Shown one piece after another: positions 1 to 11,023 of a stretch of 64,000 nt of DNA (position 1 is the stretch's first letter; each line of letters starts with the position of its first letter). The notes below the pieces were generated by a model that ran no database searches, was not told the origin of the DNA, and saw only the letters and a program-made list of their open reading frames with translations. Made by a program: the position numbers and the translations under genes. Source of the DNA: Monocercomonoides exilis. Its lineage: Eukaryota > Preaxostyla > Oxymonadida > Polymastigidae. The stretch covers positions 1,240,001-1,304,000 of the forward strand of contig LSRY02000018.1 in assembly GCA_001643675.2 (NCBI GenBank), read 5' to 3'.

Positions 1-177
1 TTTTATTTTATTTTTTATTTCATTGGACGAATGAATGAATGAATGAATTTTCAATGATTTGTTTATTCTTATCTTGTTCTTGTTTGTTTTTATCATGAAA
101 ACCGAAAAAATTGTTTATTATGCTCATTGCGAATATATGTGAACATTTCTTGATGAATACAAATTTTGTTTAAATAG

Positions 178-276
178 ACGCATCATCACATCTCTCCGTC
201 AGACACGTACACTTTATTGAAGCAGCTCAACAAATCTGTTACTTCTGAAGTGCAAATCATGGAAGTTTGAATAAGT

Positions 277-333
<57 letters not shown>

Positions 334-602
334 ACTATTGTTCACAATTTTATAATTGTTCGATTAATATCAATGAATTATATATGCGTTTTATATGTCA
401 ATTCAACTAACGCACATAGTTGTTATCCTATCTTCCGTCAGCTGAGGGCGGAATAAACATTCTTGGCGTGTTTCTGATGCACAGCAGTCCCCATGTGAAG
501 GAAGAGATTAAAAGCTTACTGAATAAAATCCGTCATTCGCAGCACGGGCTAATTGCGTTGGGGGCTTTGAATAAATTCCTGTCATTGGAATTGTCTTATT
601 AG
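178..602 (+). CDS. 3' end of an unrecognised gene (two last exons)
   Basis: Two open segments join in frame: exon 178-264, intron 265-419 (GT-AG, with a 52-nt T run inside), and terminal exon 420-602 ending in TAG. The encoded tail reads as a mixed helical segment (KQLNKSVTSEVQ, then LPSAEGGINILGVFL and KEEIKSLLNKIRHS), so it looks like real globular protein rather than AT-rich noise, and base composition rises over the exons. The 5' part lies at or beyond the window edge. I do not recognise the family. The upstream edge of the first exon is set only by an AG and an open frame. Confidence 0.55.
278..329 (+). repeat. 52-nt poly-T run inside an intron
   Basis: An uninterrupted T homopolymer lies between the donor and acceptor of the intron at 265-419. 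Its length is probably not exact, as homopolymers this long are a common assembly error. Confidence 0.95.
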
Positions 603-1313
603 AGATAAAAAATTACATGGCTATTTTGAAACAAAATTAATTGTAAATATAAGAAATGATGTATTTTTTTTAATTATTTTATTTATAATGTTATTAAATT
701 GAATCTTCAACAAAAATCTTCTTTTTTGACATTTTCATCAACGTAATTTTTTATTTAATAGAACTTACCCAAACAATTCGAGCAGTTTTTAATCTGTTCA
801 TTTTTTATGAAAATTAAAGAAAATAATTATACTCATAATTATTTTTTGTAAGAAGAATTTTTTGTTTTTGTTTTTGTTTTTCATATAGCGAACATTTATT
901 GATTGAGAGAAATGGTAAACGCAACAAGTTCTCTATTCTTGTGACAAACAAAATTTTTCTTTAAAAATTGCGAAAAATTAGAAAAAAAACATTCTCCTTT
1001 TAAAAAATCAAAATAAATTTTTAAAATAAAACAATAATAAATAAATCTGTTCTGCATAACAAAAACAATAATGAAATGTTTTCTTTGAAGAAGTTATAAA
1101 AAAATAAAATGCAATCATCTCAAAAGCAATCACCAATAAAAAATCAACATCAACAAAAATAGCAGAAAGTATAATCTTTAAAAGCGCAATTCAAAATAAA
1201 AAGAAAACTAACATAAATATGTTTGTCAATATTAAAGCACACAGTCAAATTTAACATTTGACAAATAAAAAACGGCTCATTAAAATCTCAAAAACAAAGC
1301 ATGTTTGCGAGTC
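603..1313. other. Intergenic, no gene seen
   Basis: About 700 bases of very AT-rich sequence between the end of the first gene and the convergent 415-aa gene. I see no ORF of coding quality, RNA gene or repeat pair. Confidence 0.6.
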
Positions 1314-2561
1314 TCAAACATATCCGTCTTCTTTCATAATTGCTCTTGGTTCCACTTCCATTTCCACAGCCACTGAAGAACTGAAAGCTTGATTGGTGAA
1401 CTTATCATTTCCTGCTCCACTTGTACCAACTGTCATGACTTGTTTCATTTGCAGCTTCTCCATTTCAATTGCTGCCTCGCGACTTAATTTCTCGTTTTCT
1501 TCCTTTTTCTTTCTTTCTTCTTCCTCTTTGTCAATTTTTTCTTCAATCTTTCTTTCTTTTCTTGTCAAAAACCATCTCCACTCCTTTTTCCTTCTCCAGT
1601 CTTTTATTCTCCGCTCCACACACGGACGCATGACTCCTTTCAATTCGTCCGAAAATTCATCATCCGACAAGGATCTCATTACACCCAATGAAAATAAGCA
1701 TGCCAAAAAGCATGAACAAATTAATATAATCACATAGCAGGCAATTAGAGATGCTCCAGTTGCAATCAATGCGATTCTTGCATTCCTCGTGGTGGATTTC
1801 CCCTTTATGGATAATCCAACAATTAAAATTGTAATTCCAGCAACAAGCAGAAACATCGCAAATAGTCCCAAATTTGAATCTGTGAGACAAAATCTTTCGT
1901 TGCAAGCAACTCTTTTCTTCTCTTTTTCCCAAATTCGTTTAAATTCAGCTATCACAGCTTTTTGATCTTCATCAAGGCATCTGTCATTTAGAAAAGTGTT
2001 ATTTTCTATTGATTTCCTGGCAACTTCGCGTTGAACGTCTGTTGAACGTAAAAATGGAGTTTTTTCCTTCTCTGGCTCTTTTACTGCTTTTATCCCTTCC
2101 ATCAGCTGAGAAAAGAATTGCCGAGAAGGAACACCTTCTTCGTCAATAATTGGCGCAACAAAGCTTAATTCCCATTTATTCTTCGGGGCAGCAGCTCCTT
2201 CGTTTGTGGGAGGTTCGCAACAAACTTCGTCTGCAACTAGCACCAAATTGTTTGTTCCGTCAAAATTCGGTGGTGTTGCAGTACATGCGTTAATGTTGTC
2301 AGAAGTGGGCAAACTTGGCAATGGAACGGGATTAACAAATTGAGCCTGAACTTGAGAGACTGCTTTCCAAAATTCTGCCTTTTCTGCAATGCTGAGAGTT
2401 TCGGAAAATTCTTCCAAGTCGATTGGCAAAGGCAAAGAAGGCAAGAACTTTGAAAAGAGGCCTATGCATTTATTCTTAAGATCCTCTGGCAAACTCATTG
2501 CAAATTCCCTTATTGGTTGCGGGATATTATGTTCAGTTGATTCAAAGGATTCTTTATTCAT
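1314..2561 (-). CDS. Two-TM membrane protein with a charged cytoplasmic tail (415 aa), unknown
   Basis: Single-exon ORF starting at an ATG and ending in TGA. Residues 1-225 are soluble and fairly Pro-rich with a few Cys. Two strong hydrophobic stretches follow at about 232-252 (GLFAMFLLVAGITILIVGL) and 265-295 (an Ile/Cys/Leu-rich segment), split by a short basic loop. Residues 310-385 are highly charged (KIEEKIDKEEEERKKKEEN), probably a cytoplasmic coiled coil. The plan of two TM helices plus a charged C-terminal tail is echoed by the gene at 39111-40185, but I see no clear sequence match. No signal peptide and no named family; function not assigned. An antisense 114-aa ORF at 1393-1737 is a shadow. 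Confidence 0.75.
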   Translation of the reverse strand: MNKESFESTEHNIPQPIREFAMSLPEDLKNKCIGLFSKFLPSLPLPIDLEEFSETLSIAEKAEFWKAVSQVQAQFVNPVPLPSLPTSDNINACTATPPNFDGTNNLVLVADEVCCEPPTNEGAAAPKNKWELSFVAPIIDEEGVPSRQFFSQLMEGIKAVKEPEKEKTPFLRSTDVQREVARKSIENNTFLNDRCLDEDQKAVIAEFKRIWEKEKKRVACNERFCLTDSNLGLFAMFLLVAGITILIVGLSIKGKSTTRNARIALIATGASLIACYVIILICSCFLACLFSLGVMRSLSDDEFSDELKGVMRPCVERRIKDWRRKKEWRWFLTRKERKIEEKIDKEEEERKKKEENEKLSREAAIEMEKLQMKQVMTVGTSGAGNDKFTNQAFSSSVAVEMEVEPRAIMKEDGYV

Positions 2562-2864
2562 TTTAAGATTTATTATTCTTTCAACTATATAAAGCCCTTA
2601 ATAGAGTTTTTATTGATCACGATTTTATTGGTTTTGTTTTTTTCTTTTTGATGATTATAAAATGAACATTTGATCTAAGCCTCTGCGACAGACCGACATT
2701 TTCAAATCAACTCGACAACTCGACCGACAATTTATTGAATCTATTTTATTTTGTTATAAAAAATTTAAAATGTAAATTTTATTATTTTTTAAAAAAAACG
2801 AAATAAAATCTTTTTCAATGTTTTTTTATCTATAAATATTAAAAATTTTATAAGGAAATGAATA

Positions 2865-3259
2865 CAGATATCGAATTAAATACCGGACATCGCACAAAAT
2901 ACCGGACAAGATCGATTTCACAATAACCGCAAGAAGAAAAATTCTGACAATTTTCCTCAAAATACATCTCATCAATACAAACTCACGTGACATATAAGAC
3001 TTTCAAAATAACTTCATTTGTGCTCAGAGAAAATTATTAATGAAATATCGGAGAATCTCAACAACCTATTTTTCCGAAATTTCGATATTAATTTTTCTGA
3101 GCACAAATGAAGTTATTTTGAAAGTTTTGTATATCAAATGAGTTAGCATTGTTAAGATATATTTTGAGGAAAATTGTCAGAATTATTCCTCTTGCAGTTA
3201 TTGTGAAATCGATCTTGTCCGGTATTTTGTGCGATGCACGGTATTTTATGCGAAATCTG
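2865..3259. mobile_element. Foldback MITE, family A, copy 1 (395 bp, TA target site)
   Basis: The left half (CAGATATCG..., tandem ACCGGACA motifs, then AAGATCGATTTCACAATAA) is the reverse complement of the right half, giving a hairpin with arms of about 180 bp round a short loop near 3050-3085. TA dinucleotides sit directly outside both ends (2863-2864 and 3260-3261), as for Tc1/mariner-type insertions. There is no ORF. A second copy is at 40862-41257. Its central loop is the reverse complement of this one, so the two copies are inserted in opposite orientations. Confidence 0.9.
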
Positions 3260-3688
3260 TAATCATAATTTTTTCTTTTTTTTTCTGAAAATCTTATAAT
3301 AATAATGGGTTATCGATAGATCTTTGTCGAGATCAGTCGAACGACAAAGATCAGTCGAATTGTAAGATATAACAAAAAATAAATGATTTTTTAACAATTG
3401 CTTATTTTTTTTTTATTTTGAGACTTTCTCTCACTCAAAGATTTCACTTTTATTTAATTTTGGAATCATACTTGCTTTGATTTCTTATTTTGAAGATCAA
3501 TTATTTGGTAAAATATAATTTCAAATGATGCATTGTTCAAACAAGACTTTTTGATCATTTTTTATAAAAGGAAATGTAAAATAGCGTATTTAAACAACAA
3601 ACATTAATTTTTTTTTTTTTGTTTTGTTTTTAATTTTTGATTCATATTTGATCACCATTTCAAAAATAACAGGCAAAAGGATATGATA

Positions 3689-4126
3689 GGGGAACACGAA
3701 TTTTTCAAAATCTTTATAATAAACGGAAATAATATTGTATAAGAATCATTTATAAATTAATTAAAATTTGAGATCATCAATCATATAAATTTCTTTTATT
3801 CAATCAAAACATTTTGATCTGACCCAGTATTTTTTTAATAATTTGGGTTTAAATTCAAAAATAATCTCCACATTAATAGATTGGTTTAGGTTCTAGGGTT
3901 TGCGTAACAAATCTTGGGTTTAGGGTTTGTTCCCGTTCTTCTTTTTAGGGTTAGCACTCAAAAATATCATGAAAATTCATTGATCTATCCCATAAATATT
4001 AAGAATCCTTGATTATTATTTATCAAAAAAAAATTAGATGATCTCAAATTTTTATTAATTAATAAATGATTCTTATACTATATTGAATTCGTTAATAATA
4101 AAAAATTAGAAAAAATCGTGTTCCCC
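3689..4126. mobile_element. Second MITE family (438 bp, TA target site)
   Basis: Left end GGGGAACACGAATTTTTC and right end GAAAAAATCGTGTTCCCC are inverted repeats that continue imperfectly for about 95 bp, including the shared stretch TATAAGAATCATTTAT and AATTTGAGATCATC. TA flanks both ends (3687-3688 and 4127-4128). The unpaired middle, about 3880-3955, holds GGGTTTAGGG-like motifs that resemble plant-type telomere repeat but are too irregular to be an array. There is no ORF, so it is a non-autonomous element. Confidence 0.85.
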
Positions 4127-5243
4127 TATAATATTCATTTGCCTATCTTGCTCATATCTCTTTTCATTTTTCAATTCCGCCATCTTCACTATTTTAGTTC
4201 CAAAAGAAAATTTTTATCCACAATTTTCAGATCAATTTGTATATAAAAAAATAACTGATATCTCAAACTTATTTTGTACGATACAGCGGATGGATTTTTT
4301 CTGTCAATTCTTTTTGAAAAGGTGAAACACACATGTGTTGGTAGAAAAAATAATATTTAAGATTATTTTTGAAACTGTTTTGTTCCATTTGAATGAGGAA
4401 ACCAACAAAATAAAAAAATTATTAAAAATAAATAATTATTAATATTATTAATAATCATCAGAGTGCATATTTTTTATTGCAATTTTTTATTAACCCTTCG
4501 TTGTATGAATGATTATCAGTTGAATCAAGATATCTTTTTGGAGCGAGGATTATGACAAAGTTTCAAATCAGTAGAAAATCAATTCTTGTCGAAATTGTCC
4601 ATTTATATTTATGATGATAAAAGCTTCTAAGAACGGAGATTGAAAAAAGACAAATAACTTCTTTTTTGATTTGCCAACTTTTTTTCTTCGTTCAATCTTA
4701 TTTGTTAAAATTTTCAAACCAAAAATAAAGATTTATGAAATTTTGATTTCAAACGCAATCACCTATATTATCTTCTGTAATTTTTGTTCAATAAAATCAT
4801 ATTTGTAAAAAACTGAAATGAACAAAAAACATTAAAATAAGTTTGTTGATATTTCGAAGACTTGAATTAGAATTTGAAAACAGATTAATGTTTTTTCTTT
4901 TGAAAACTTAATTTCACATTTTCTGAAAAAGCTTGGTTGAGTCGGAAAAGCTAATTAAAAATGAGCAAAAATATTTTCATCTCAATAAATCACAAACAAA
5001 AATAAAAGCATAAACCTGAAAAGAATTGAATCAACTATGTTTTAATCTCTCATTTTTTCAACAGAAAAAGTTATTCTTTTCTCGGGTGCTGTGATTAAAA
5101 ACGAAAAATGTGTCAATAAATCGAAAAGCCCTAGAAAAAGTCATCAATATTCAATGAATAAAATGTTAATAAGGACAATATTTTGCAAAACTCAAGAAAC
5201 CAACAATCATTGACAAATGGGCAATACACGCTATCAAAAGATA
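4127..5243. other. Intergenic, no gene seen
   Basis: About 1.1 kb of AT-rich sequence between the second MITE and the pogo-like element. No convincing ORF, hairpin or repeat pair noticed. Confidence 0.55.
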
Positions 5244-5245
5244 TT

Positions 5246-5265
5246 GGGTGGTTTTTTTATCCGGA
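5246..5265 (+). repeat. Left terminal inverted repeat of the pogo-like element
   Basis: Nineteen of 20 bases match the reverse complement of 7284-7303. The inner part (ATCCGGACA) is repeated at once at 5276-5284, 17 bp on. Confidence 0.85.
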
Positions 5266-5595
5266 CATTTTTTTTATCCGGACAGAAATTTTAAAAATTT
5301 GTTTAATCAACCTGCTTTTCATATTTCATATGTTGTTTTTTGTATATAAGGAAAAGTCAGCAGTTAGAAATATAGATTAAATTACTACATCTAATCTCTG
5401 ATGGGGGGAGATGGGTAGGGGGGGTTAGCTCCTGCATCTGTGATTTGTGCCTCCTCTGAAGAAATAAGGTGATAGCAAGGTGTATTACTAAGTTAGAAAT
5501 TAATCGAAAAAAATAATATTTTTATTTGTTTTTTCATAACAAAAAATTTTTTTTGAAAAAGTTAAAAATAAGATCATAACCAACATTTTATTCGT

Positions 5596-7194
5596 ATGAG
5601 CGAAGAGAAACAAAGAAAAGATAGTCGTTTGACGAAATTGAGAGATTTGATGAAATCTTTCCAGTATCATCAAATTCAAAATCGATTTGAATGTGTTGCT
5701 ACAATTATTGCTGATGGAAAATCCCATGTTATCGACTCTGCTAATCTCAATGAATTCTCTCATTCATCGGTAAACTGAGCCGTTGCTGCAGTTGAAAAGG
5801 GTAGAACCGTGGGAAAAGTTGGTCGACCAGAGCTTTTCACAAAAGAAGAAAAGGAAGTGATAACAGGAGTTATCAGAATTGAAAGCATGACAGGAGTGAG
5901 TTATTCTTTAACTCCAACAAAAAGATTGGTTTGCATTAATTTTTTTTCTTATCAATATTTGTTATTTATTATAATGAAAGATGGAATCAGTGCTAACTGA
6001 CAGAAAAATTCGAAGTGGAGAAGAATAAGATCAAGAAGTTAAAATTTCAAAATCAACTCCGTACTCATTTGTCAAACGACATCCAGATCTTAAGACATCC
6101 ATTCCTCATAACGTTGATATTCAACGTTTATTGGTATCAAACAAGCAGTCTCTTCAACCTTTCTTCTCTCTTCTGCAATCACTTAATGACTCTAACAAAT
6201 ACTCCACTTCACTCATCTTCAACACCGACGAATCCTCTTTACGTCTCTCCGACTTTTCAAAAAATCTTGCCGTTCATCTTTCGGATGTTCCAGTTGGATT
6301 TTCAAAAGCTCCAATCGACATGTCAAACTCCACTCTTGTGGTTGCAGTTGCTGAAGATGGTAATTCTTTTCATAATCTTATTCTTTAGCAGTCGAAGAAA
6401 TTACAACCAAAAATGAAGGTCTTGCTCAGCCCGCAACTTCTTGCCTGGGCAGGCAATGACGGATTAATGACAGATGCATTGTTTGCTCGCTATGCTGAAA
6501 AGATACTACTGACTGGAATTGTCCAAAAAAGAAAATTATTTGATAGGAACGAAGATAGATGCTTGCTTATCTTGGATTCTCATCCTTCACGGTCACAGCC
6601 AGATCTTTGGCAAAAATTTGAAGTTGCATCAATTGGTGTCGTTACGTTTATTCCACATTGCACTCATCTTTCACAGCCACTTGACTGCGGAGTTTTTGCT
6701 GTGTTTAAAAGATGTTTCAACTCAAAAAATGTTGTTCCATCTTCTTCTTTGATCGCACTCAGACGAAAAGCAGTTGCAAATGCCTTGCCACAGGCTTTGC
6801 AAACTGCATTGTTTCCTTCAACAATTCACTCTGCATTTGAAAAGATCGGGGTGTTGTCTGGGCAATCCAATTCTGAATTTGTGAAGTTGTCTAACACTCC
6901 TTCAGTTCAGCTGAAAAAAAATCCCATCGTTTCAATTTCCATGGAAAAAATATATCCGACCAAGCATTTTTAGATGAATGGAAAGAATACAAAAAGATGA
7001 AAGATGAAAAGAAAATTGATGATTCTTCTGAAGAAAAAATTGAAAAAGATTTGTTTTTTGAAGAGAAGCCAAAAAAAAGAAAAATATCCAAATCCCAAAT
7101 TTTAAAAGATGATGATTTAGAAGATAATAATGAAAAAAAAAAAAATACCAGAAAAATTATTAAAAGAGAATTTATGGATTATATTTGCTATTGA
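5596..7194 (+). pseudogene. Broken pogo/Tigger-type DDE transposase
   Basis: Order seen: an N-terminal helix-turn-helix-like part (RLTKLRDLMKSFQYHQ), the hinge VGRPELFTKEEKEVITG near 5820, first catalytic Asp in IFNTDESSL (6215-6240), second Asp in LLILDSHPSR (6570-6600), and third in HLSQPLDCGVF (6667-6700), the usual spacing for DDE_1 transposases of the pogo/Tigger group. Damage: a TGA at 5776-5778 interrupts one continuous frame where an Arg (CGA) is likely; the join near 6360-6390 does not restore frame with any simple GT-AG choice; and a one-base slip in the A8 run near 6913 moves the tail (DEWKEYKKMKDEKK) into another frame. The acidic/basic C-terminus ends at 7194. Family call is solid; exon detail is not. 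Confidence 0.8.
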
Positions 7195-7233
7195 TTGATG
7201 CATTTTTTCTAAAATTTCAACTTGCGATTTTAA

Positions 7234-7259
7234 ATATATATATATATATATATATATAT
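7234..7259. repeat. (AT)n microsatellite
   Basis: An AT dinucleotide run of about 26 bases, just inside the right end of the pogo-like element. Confidence 0.9.
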
Positions 7260-7283
7260 TTTTATCAAAAAATAAAAATTACA

Positions 7284-7303
7284 TCCGGATAAAAAAATCA
7301 CCC
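7284..7303 (-). repeat. Right terminal inverted repeat of the pogo-like element
   Basis: Reverse complement of the left repeat with one mismatch. Only a single ATCCGGA motif is seen at this end. Confidence 0.85.
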
Positions 7304-7988
7304 TAATCCAACTTCCATTTGATCGATTTTGATATCAATTCTTTTTTTTTCTCTTTGATTTTTATTTTGTAAAATAAGCGTTTTGCTATTAGAAAAATAT
7401 TATGAGTTTTCAAGGTTGTGATAAAAACCCAACAACAATAACAACAGCAATTTTGATGATTTTATTTTCAAAAAAATATTGATCCCAATGAATCTTTGAC
7501 CCTTCAAAAAACATATCCAAATATTTTTTGGCTGATATGTTTGATGCGCAATCATTATGAAAACGAATATTTCTGAATTTTTTCCTTTCTCATTCGTTTC
7601 TTGGGGAAAACAAAAAAAGAAAAAAAGATTTCAGTTATTGAATACATGGATATTATGATTGTTGTTTGAAGTGGATGAAGTGATTCACCGACAGCACAGT
7701 TGCCATCAAACAAAAAGTGTAAACAGTCATCTGCCTGCCCATTCACGAACAGCAACACCCTTCAAAAAAACCCCTGCTATCCATTAATGCAGACAGATCC
7801 TGCACGGCATCTTCATCTTATTTCTTTTCTTTTTTTCGAAATATTCATATCCCTCTTGTATCTTCCCCTTCCCGAAGCACATAATCGTTTCATCAAATCA
7901 AGTCTCATTTCCTTCAACTGATTGGGAGATTCCTTTGCTTCTCTTCTTCCCGTTTATCTCCATTCCCTCCATCCCTGGTCTTCTCTCC
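7304..7988. other. Intergenic between transposon and surface-protein gene
   Basis: About 685 bases downstream of the minus-strand surface-protein gene. From about 7640 the sequence is less AT-rich and unique-looking, but I see no ORF worth calling. Confidence 0.5.
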
Positions 7989-10982
7989 TCATTCAAATGT
8001 GCTGTATCCACTCACAACACTTCCACTTTGTGCATCTCCACTTTGTGCACTTCCACTTAGTGCACTTCCACTTTCTATTTTGCCTCTGTCTGTTGTTTCC
8101 TCCAGCCCAATTGCATCAGACACTGTCAGAACAGCACAGCCAGCCGGAAAATGACTGATGAATGCCCGCTTCAAGTCTGTGAGTGTTGGCCTGGCGTACC
8201 GGCCCATTGACAGACAAGCGATGGCTGCTTTCACTCCATCTGGCGAGCCTGCCCTCGCAACATCTGGCCTCTCCCCATTCGCTATCTTCTGTCCCGCCAC
8301 CTCTGCTGGATACTCCCCAAACGGGATCTCCAGCGTCAGGCACTCCCACAGCATCATCCCTATCGAGAACACAACAGACTTCTTCGTTGCCCCCATCTTC
8401 CTGTTCATCAGCAATTCTGGTGCCATCCATCGCAGACTTTCCTTTTTGTAATCGTTCTCATCCCCAAAGGCTGATGAAGGCAGAGAGTCACTGTCATCAT
8501 CATCATCACTTGCAGATGTCACAACTGTTGTTGATGAGATCGATGAGGAATCTGAGTCTGAAGATGAGAAGTCAGAGTGCATCACAATGCAGATAACCAT
8601 GTGTTCTGAAAACAATACAATGTGAGGGCTCAGAGTGGAAAGAGAAGATAATCCATTTTCCATTTCATCAAAGGAGTGAAGAGCAAGATTAGCCACCCAG
8701 AACAAGATCTGGGCAGCTGTCTGCTCCCTCTCCTGAAGAGTCCCAATTGCCATTTCTTTCTTCTCATTTCTTCCATGCAGAAGCATGAACAATGAATCCC
8801 TCAGATCCACAATCAACTTCTCATGTGGTGATGAGCATGCCATAGCATCCACCAGATTCGACATCGATGAAGTGGTTGGACATAGATCTTCACCTCGAAC
8901 AAAAGTTGTATCAGTATCAGTTGTTGAAGAAGTTGAAATGGAAGAAATAGAAGGAGAAGGCGTTCTCTTCCTTATCTCTTCTTCCTCTTCTTTCTCCAAT
9001 GCCCATTCAGGAATCTTGTCAGAGTCTCTTCCAAGAATGTATTCAGTCGATCCACTCTCAGATAGAAGATGCTCAGATGACTCTGAATGTTCCAAATTTG
9101 AATCACACACCCTCTTCTTTATTCTCTCTTCATTCTTCTTTTCTGCCTCTCTTTCTGCTCTCCTCCACTGCTCCTCGGGAGACATCTCCATCGTTATCAT
9201 CTCAATAAGCTTTGGATCCTTCTTCACTGTGTCATTCACAATCTCTCTCAGATCTTTTGCTTCATTCCTTGCCTTTCTCCATCGAACAACAAACATAATA
9301 AATCCAATCAAAGCTATCAGAAACAACACAGCAAATATCACAATCACAATCAATGCCCATGATGATTTTTCATCTTTTCCTCCTTTAACAATTCTTTCAT
9401 CGTCTTTTGATCCAGGACCACTTGCATTCTTTAGAATGAACGAGTTTGTTGAGAAGAGAGTATTCGAATTCTCAAACAAAATATGCACACTCACCTCAAT
9501 ATCACTTCCACAATTGCTGATTTTATCCTTTGCCACACTCCCTTCAACTTCTCTTTCTGACAAAAACCCATTTGAATCAAAATCATAATGTTCAATCTCT
9601 TTCTCTTCTCCCTTCTTCTTCACAACTGAGAACGATATATTGCATGGAACAAGAAGCATTCCTTTGAATGTCAGTTTCATTCTATCTGCCTCTTCTTTTG
9701 CTTCCACACTCTCCAGAACAGGAATGAAAAATGGAGATGCCCTCTCGGAAACAATCCCTTCAAAACTGCACCCATCATTCAACATCCAAAGTGAAGAGTT
9801 ATCCTTCCATCCATCTCCTCCTTTCAAACTTACCACATTCAATGTTCCAGAATCTGAGCAAATGATGTTTCTTCTCAATGATGTATATTTTTCAATTGAT
9901 GGATTATTATTTGAGAAATTTCCTGCTTCAATTATCATTTTTCCTCCACTCATTGTTATTCCACCATCTGGAGAATTTGCAATTGTTGTGTCTTTCATCA
10001 TCACGGAACTCTTCACAACATCCACAAGAGATCCATTCCATTTGCATATCTCATCGGTTCTGTCGTTTCTTCTCGATTCTTCTTTTGCTTCATTTCCCAA
10101 ATCTCCAAGGAAGTTGCAGGAATCAAAAATTGCATCAACACAATTATTAACGAACACAATCGTCCCTTTCTCCTTTGAGCTAAAACATTTTCCAAACGAA
10201 CAGTTCGACAAGCCAACTCTCTTTGCCGCATTCTGGATTTTCGCCACACTTCCACTTCTTGAAATTGTGATGTTCTCAGCATCCAATTCCTTCAATTCCA
10301 CTTTTGCAGTGTCCCCAATTTCAATCACGTTTCCCTCTGATTTCAAATCATCAATTCTTGTTTCTGAAATGATTGCTTTCGATTCCCCAATGAATTCCAT
10401 CAATGGCACTCTCAATTTCATTCTCATGGACACACATTTGTCCATCTCCAGTTCTCCTCCTTCAACTGCCATCACAATGCTTTTAATCGTTAATTCAGAT
10501 GTTGATGACAAACACTCACACTCCCTCATCATGGCTGTCCCGTTCTTCACTTTCATAACGCATTTGTGATTTGCTTCAAAGAGCTCTCCAAACTCATGCA
10601 CACATCTCTCCACAACACACTCATTCACAAATACAATCACACTTCCTTCACTTCCCATCTCTTGAATTGCTTCATTGAAATGAATTGTTGCCTTCGCCTT
10701 CTTCATTGACTTCACACACAAATCTCCAACAACACATTCACCTCCAATGTCTCCTTCGCCATCAATCCAAATAACATTTCCCACACCTCTTTGGATGTGA
10801 CTCACACTGCAGCTGACACTTTTGCACGGATTTGTCTGCGCTCCACACTGCCTATTGTTACTCCCATTTACTGAAATAAACACTTGCTGCCCAAAGAAGA
10901 ATGTGATCCGCGGAATCAGATCAATATGGCAAAATTTTTTTGAAAAGTTCCTCGAGTTTAATTCTATCCCACAAAAGATCAC
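7989..10982 (-). CDS. 3' half of a beta-helix surface protein with TM and pseudokinase domain
   Basis: This 997-codon ORF is the downstream half of the gene whose upstream half is 16351-21582. The first 19 codons are terminal repeat of the inserted element, and real host coding starts at residue 20 (I-D-L-I-P-R). Residues 36-50 carry the family signature (NRQCGAQTNPCKSVSC), then about 480 residues of beta-helix (pectin-lyase-like) repeats rich in short Val/Ile strands. A membrane span is near residue 547 (WALIVIVIFAVLFLIALIGF) followed by basic residues. From about 850 a kinase C-lobe remnant is seen: WMAPELLMNRK (APE motif), FSIGMMLWECLTLEIPFGEY (subdomain IX, with the usual Asp replaced), and ARPTLTDL (subdomain XI). 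Gly-loop, VAIK Lys, HRD and DFG are absent, and a Ser/Asp-rich linker lies where the catalytic loop should be, so it is a pseudokinase. Ends TGA. Confidence 0.8.
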   Translation of the reverse strand: MIFCGIELNSRNFSKKFCHIDLIPRITFFFGQQVFISVNGSNNRQCGAQTNPCKSVSCSVSHIQRGVGNVIWIDGEGDIGGECVVGDLCVKSMKKAKATIHFNEAIQEMGSEGSVIVFVNECVVERCVHEFGELFEANHKCVMKVKNGTAMMRECECLSSTSELTIKSIVMAVEGGELEMDKCVSMRMKLRVPLMEFIGESKAIISETRIDDLKSEGNVIEIGDTAKVELKELDAENITISRSGSVAKIQNAAKRVGLSNCSFGKCFSSKEKGTIVFVNNCVDAIFDSCNFLGDLGNEAKEESRRNDRTDEICKWNGSLVDVVKSSVMMKDTTIANSPDGGITMSGGKMIIEAGNFSNNNPSIEKYTSLRRNIICSDSGTLNVVSLKGGDGWKDNSSLWMLNDGCSFEGIVSERASPFFIPVLESVEAKEEADRMKLTFKGMLLVPCNISFSVVKKKGEEKEIEHYDFDSNGFLSEREVEGSVAKDKISNCGSDIEVSVHILFENSNTLFSTNSFILKNASGPGSKDDERIVKGGKDEKSSWALIVIVIFAVLFLIALIGFIMFVVRWRKARNEAKDLREIVNDTVKKDPKLIEMITMEMSPEEQWRRAEREAEKKNEERIKKRVCDSNLEHSESSEHLLSESGSTEYILGRDSDKIPEWALEKEEEEEIRKRTPSPSISSISTSSTTDTDTTFVRGEDLCPTTSSMSNLVDAMACSSPHEKLIVDLRDSLFMLLHGRNEKKEMAIGTLQEREQTAAQILFWVANLALHSFDEMENGLSSLSTLSPHIVLFSEHMVICIVMHSDFSSSDSDSSSISSTTVVTSASDDDDDSDSLPSSAFGDENDYKKESLRWMAPELLMNRKMGATKKSVVFSIGMMLWECLTLEIPFGEYPAEVAGQKIANGERPDVARAGSPDGVKAAIACLSMGRYARPTLTDLKRAFISHFPAGCAVLTVSDAIGLEETTDRGKIESGSALSGSAQSGDAQSGSVVSGYSTFE
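10920..10925. repeat. 6-bp target-site duplication (left copy)
   Basis: ATCAAT directly outside the left end of the inserted element; the identical 6 bases occur at 16369-16374. On the coding strand they read ATT GAT (Ile-Asp) in the same codon phase in both half-genes. Confidence 0.85.
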
Positions 10983-11023
10983 ATTTGATCAAAAAATGTT
11001 GATCATTCCGTTCCCATTATTGT
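10926..11023 (+). repeat. Left terminal inverted repeat of the 5.4-kb element
   Basis: The first 23 bases are identical to the reverse complement of the right end. Matching continues with gaps (ATCA-ATTTGATCAA, then ATTCCGTTCCCATTATT). The outer part is read through as the spurious N-terminus of the downstream ORF. Confidence 0.8.

Larger units (their letters stand above)
5246..7303 (+). mobile_element. Decayed pogo/Tigger-like DNA transposon (~2.06 kb)
   Basis: The ends are 20-bp terminal inverted repeats with one mismatch (5246-5265 and 7284-7303, GGGTG[G/A] then seven T then ATCCGGA). In the left end the motif TTTTTTATCCGGACA occurs twice in tandem, as expected of transposase binding sites. 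Inside lies a DDE transposase relic on the + strand. A TA follows the right end (7304-7305), but the left side reads TATT, so the TA duplication is not clean. The transposase has a nonsense codon and at least one frameshift, so this copy cannot move by itself. Confidence 0.8.

Noticed and set aside
5401-5428. G-rich stretch as a functional G-quadruplex
   Set aside because: Runs of G near the left end of the transposon could fold, but nothing else supports a role.
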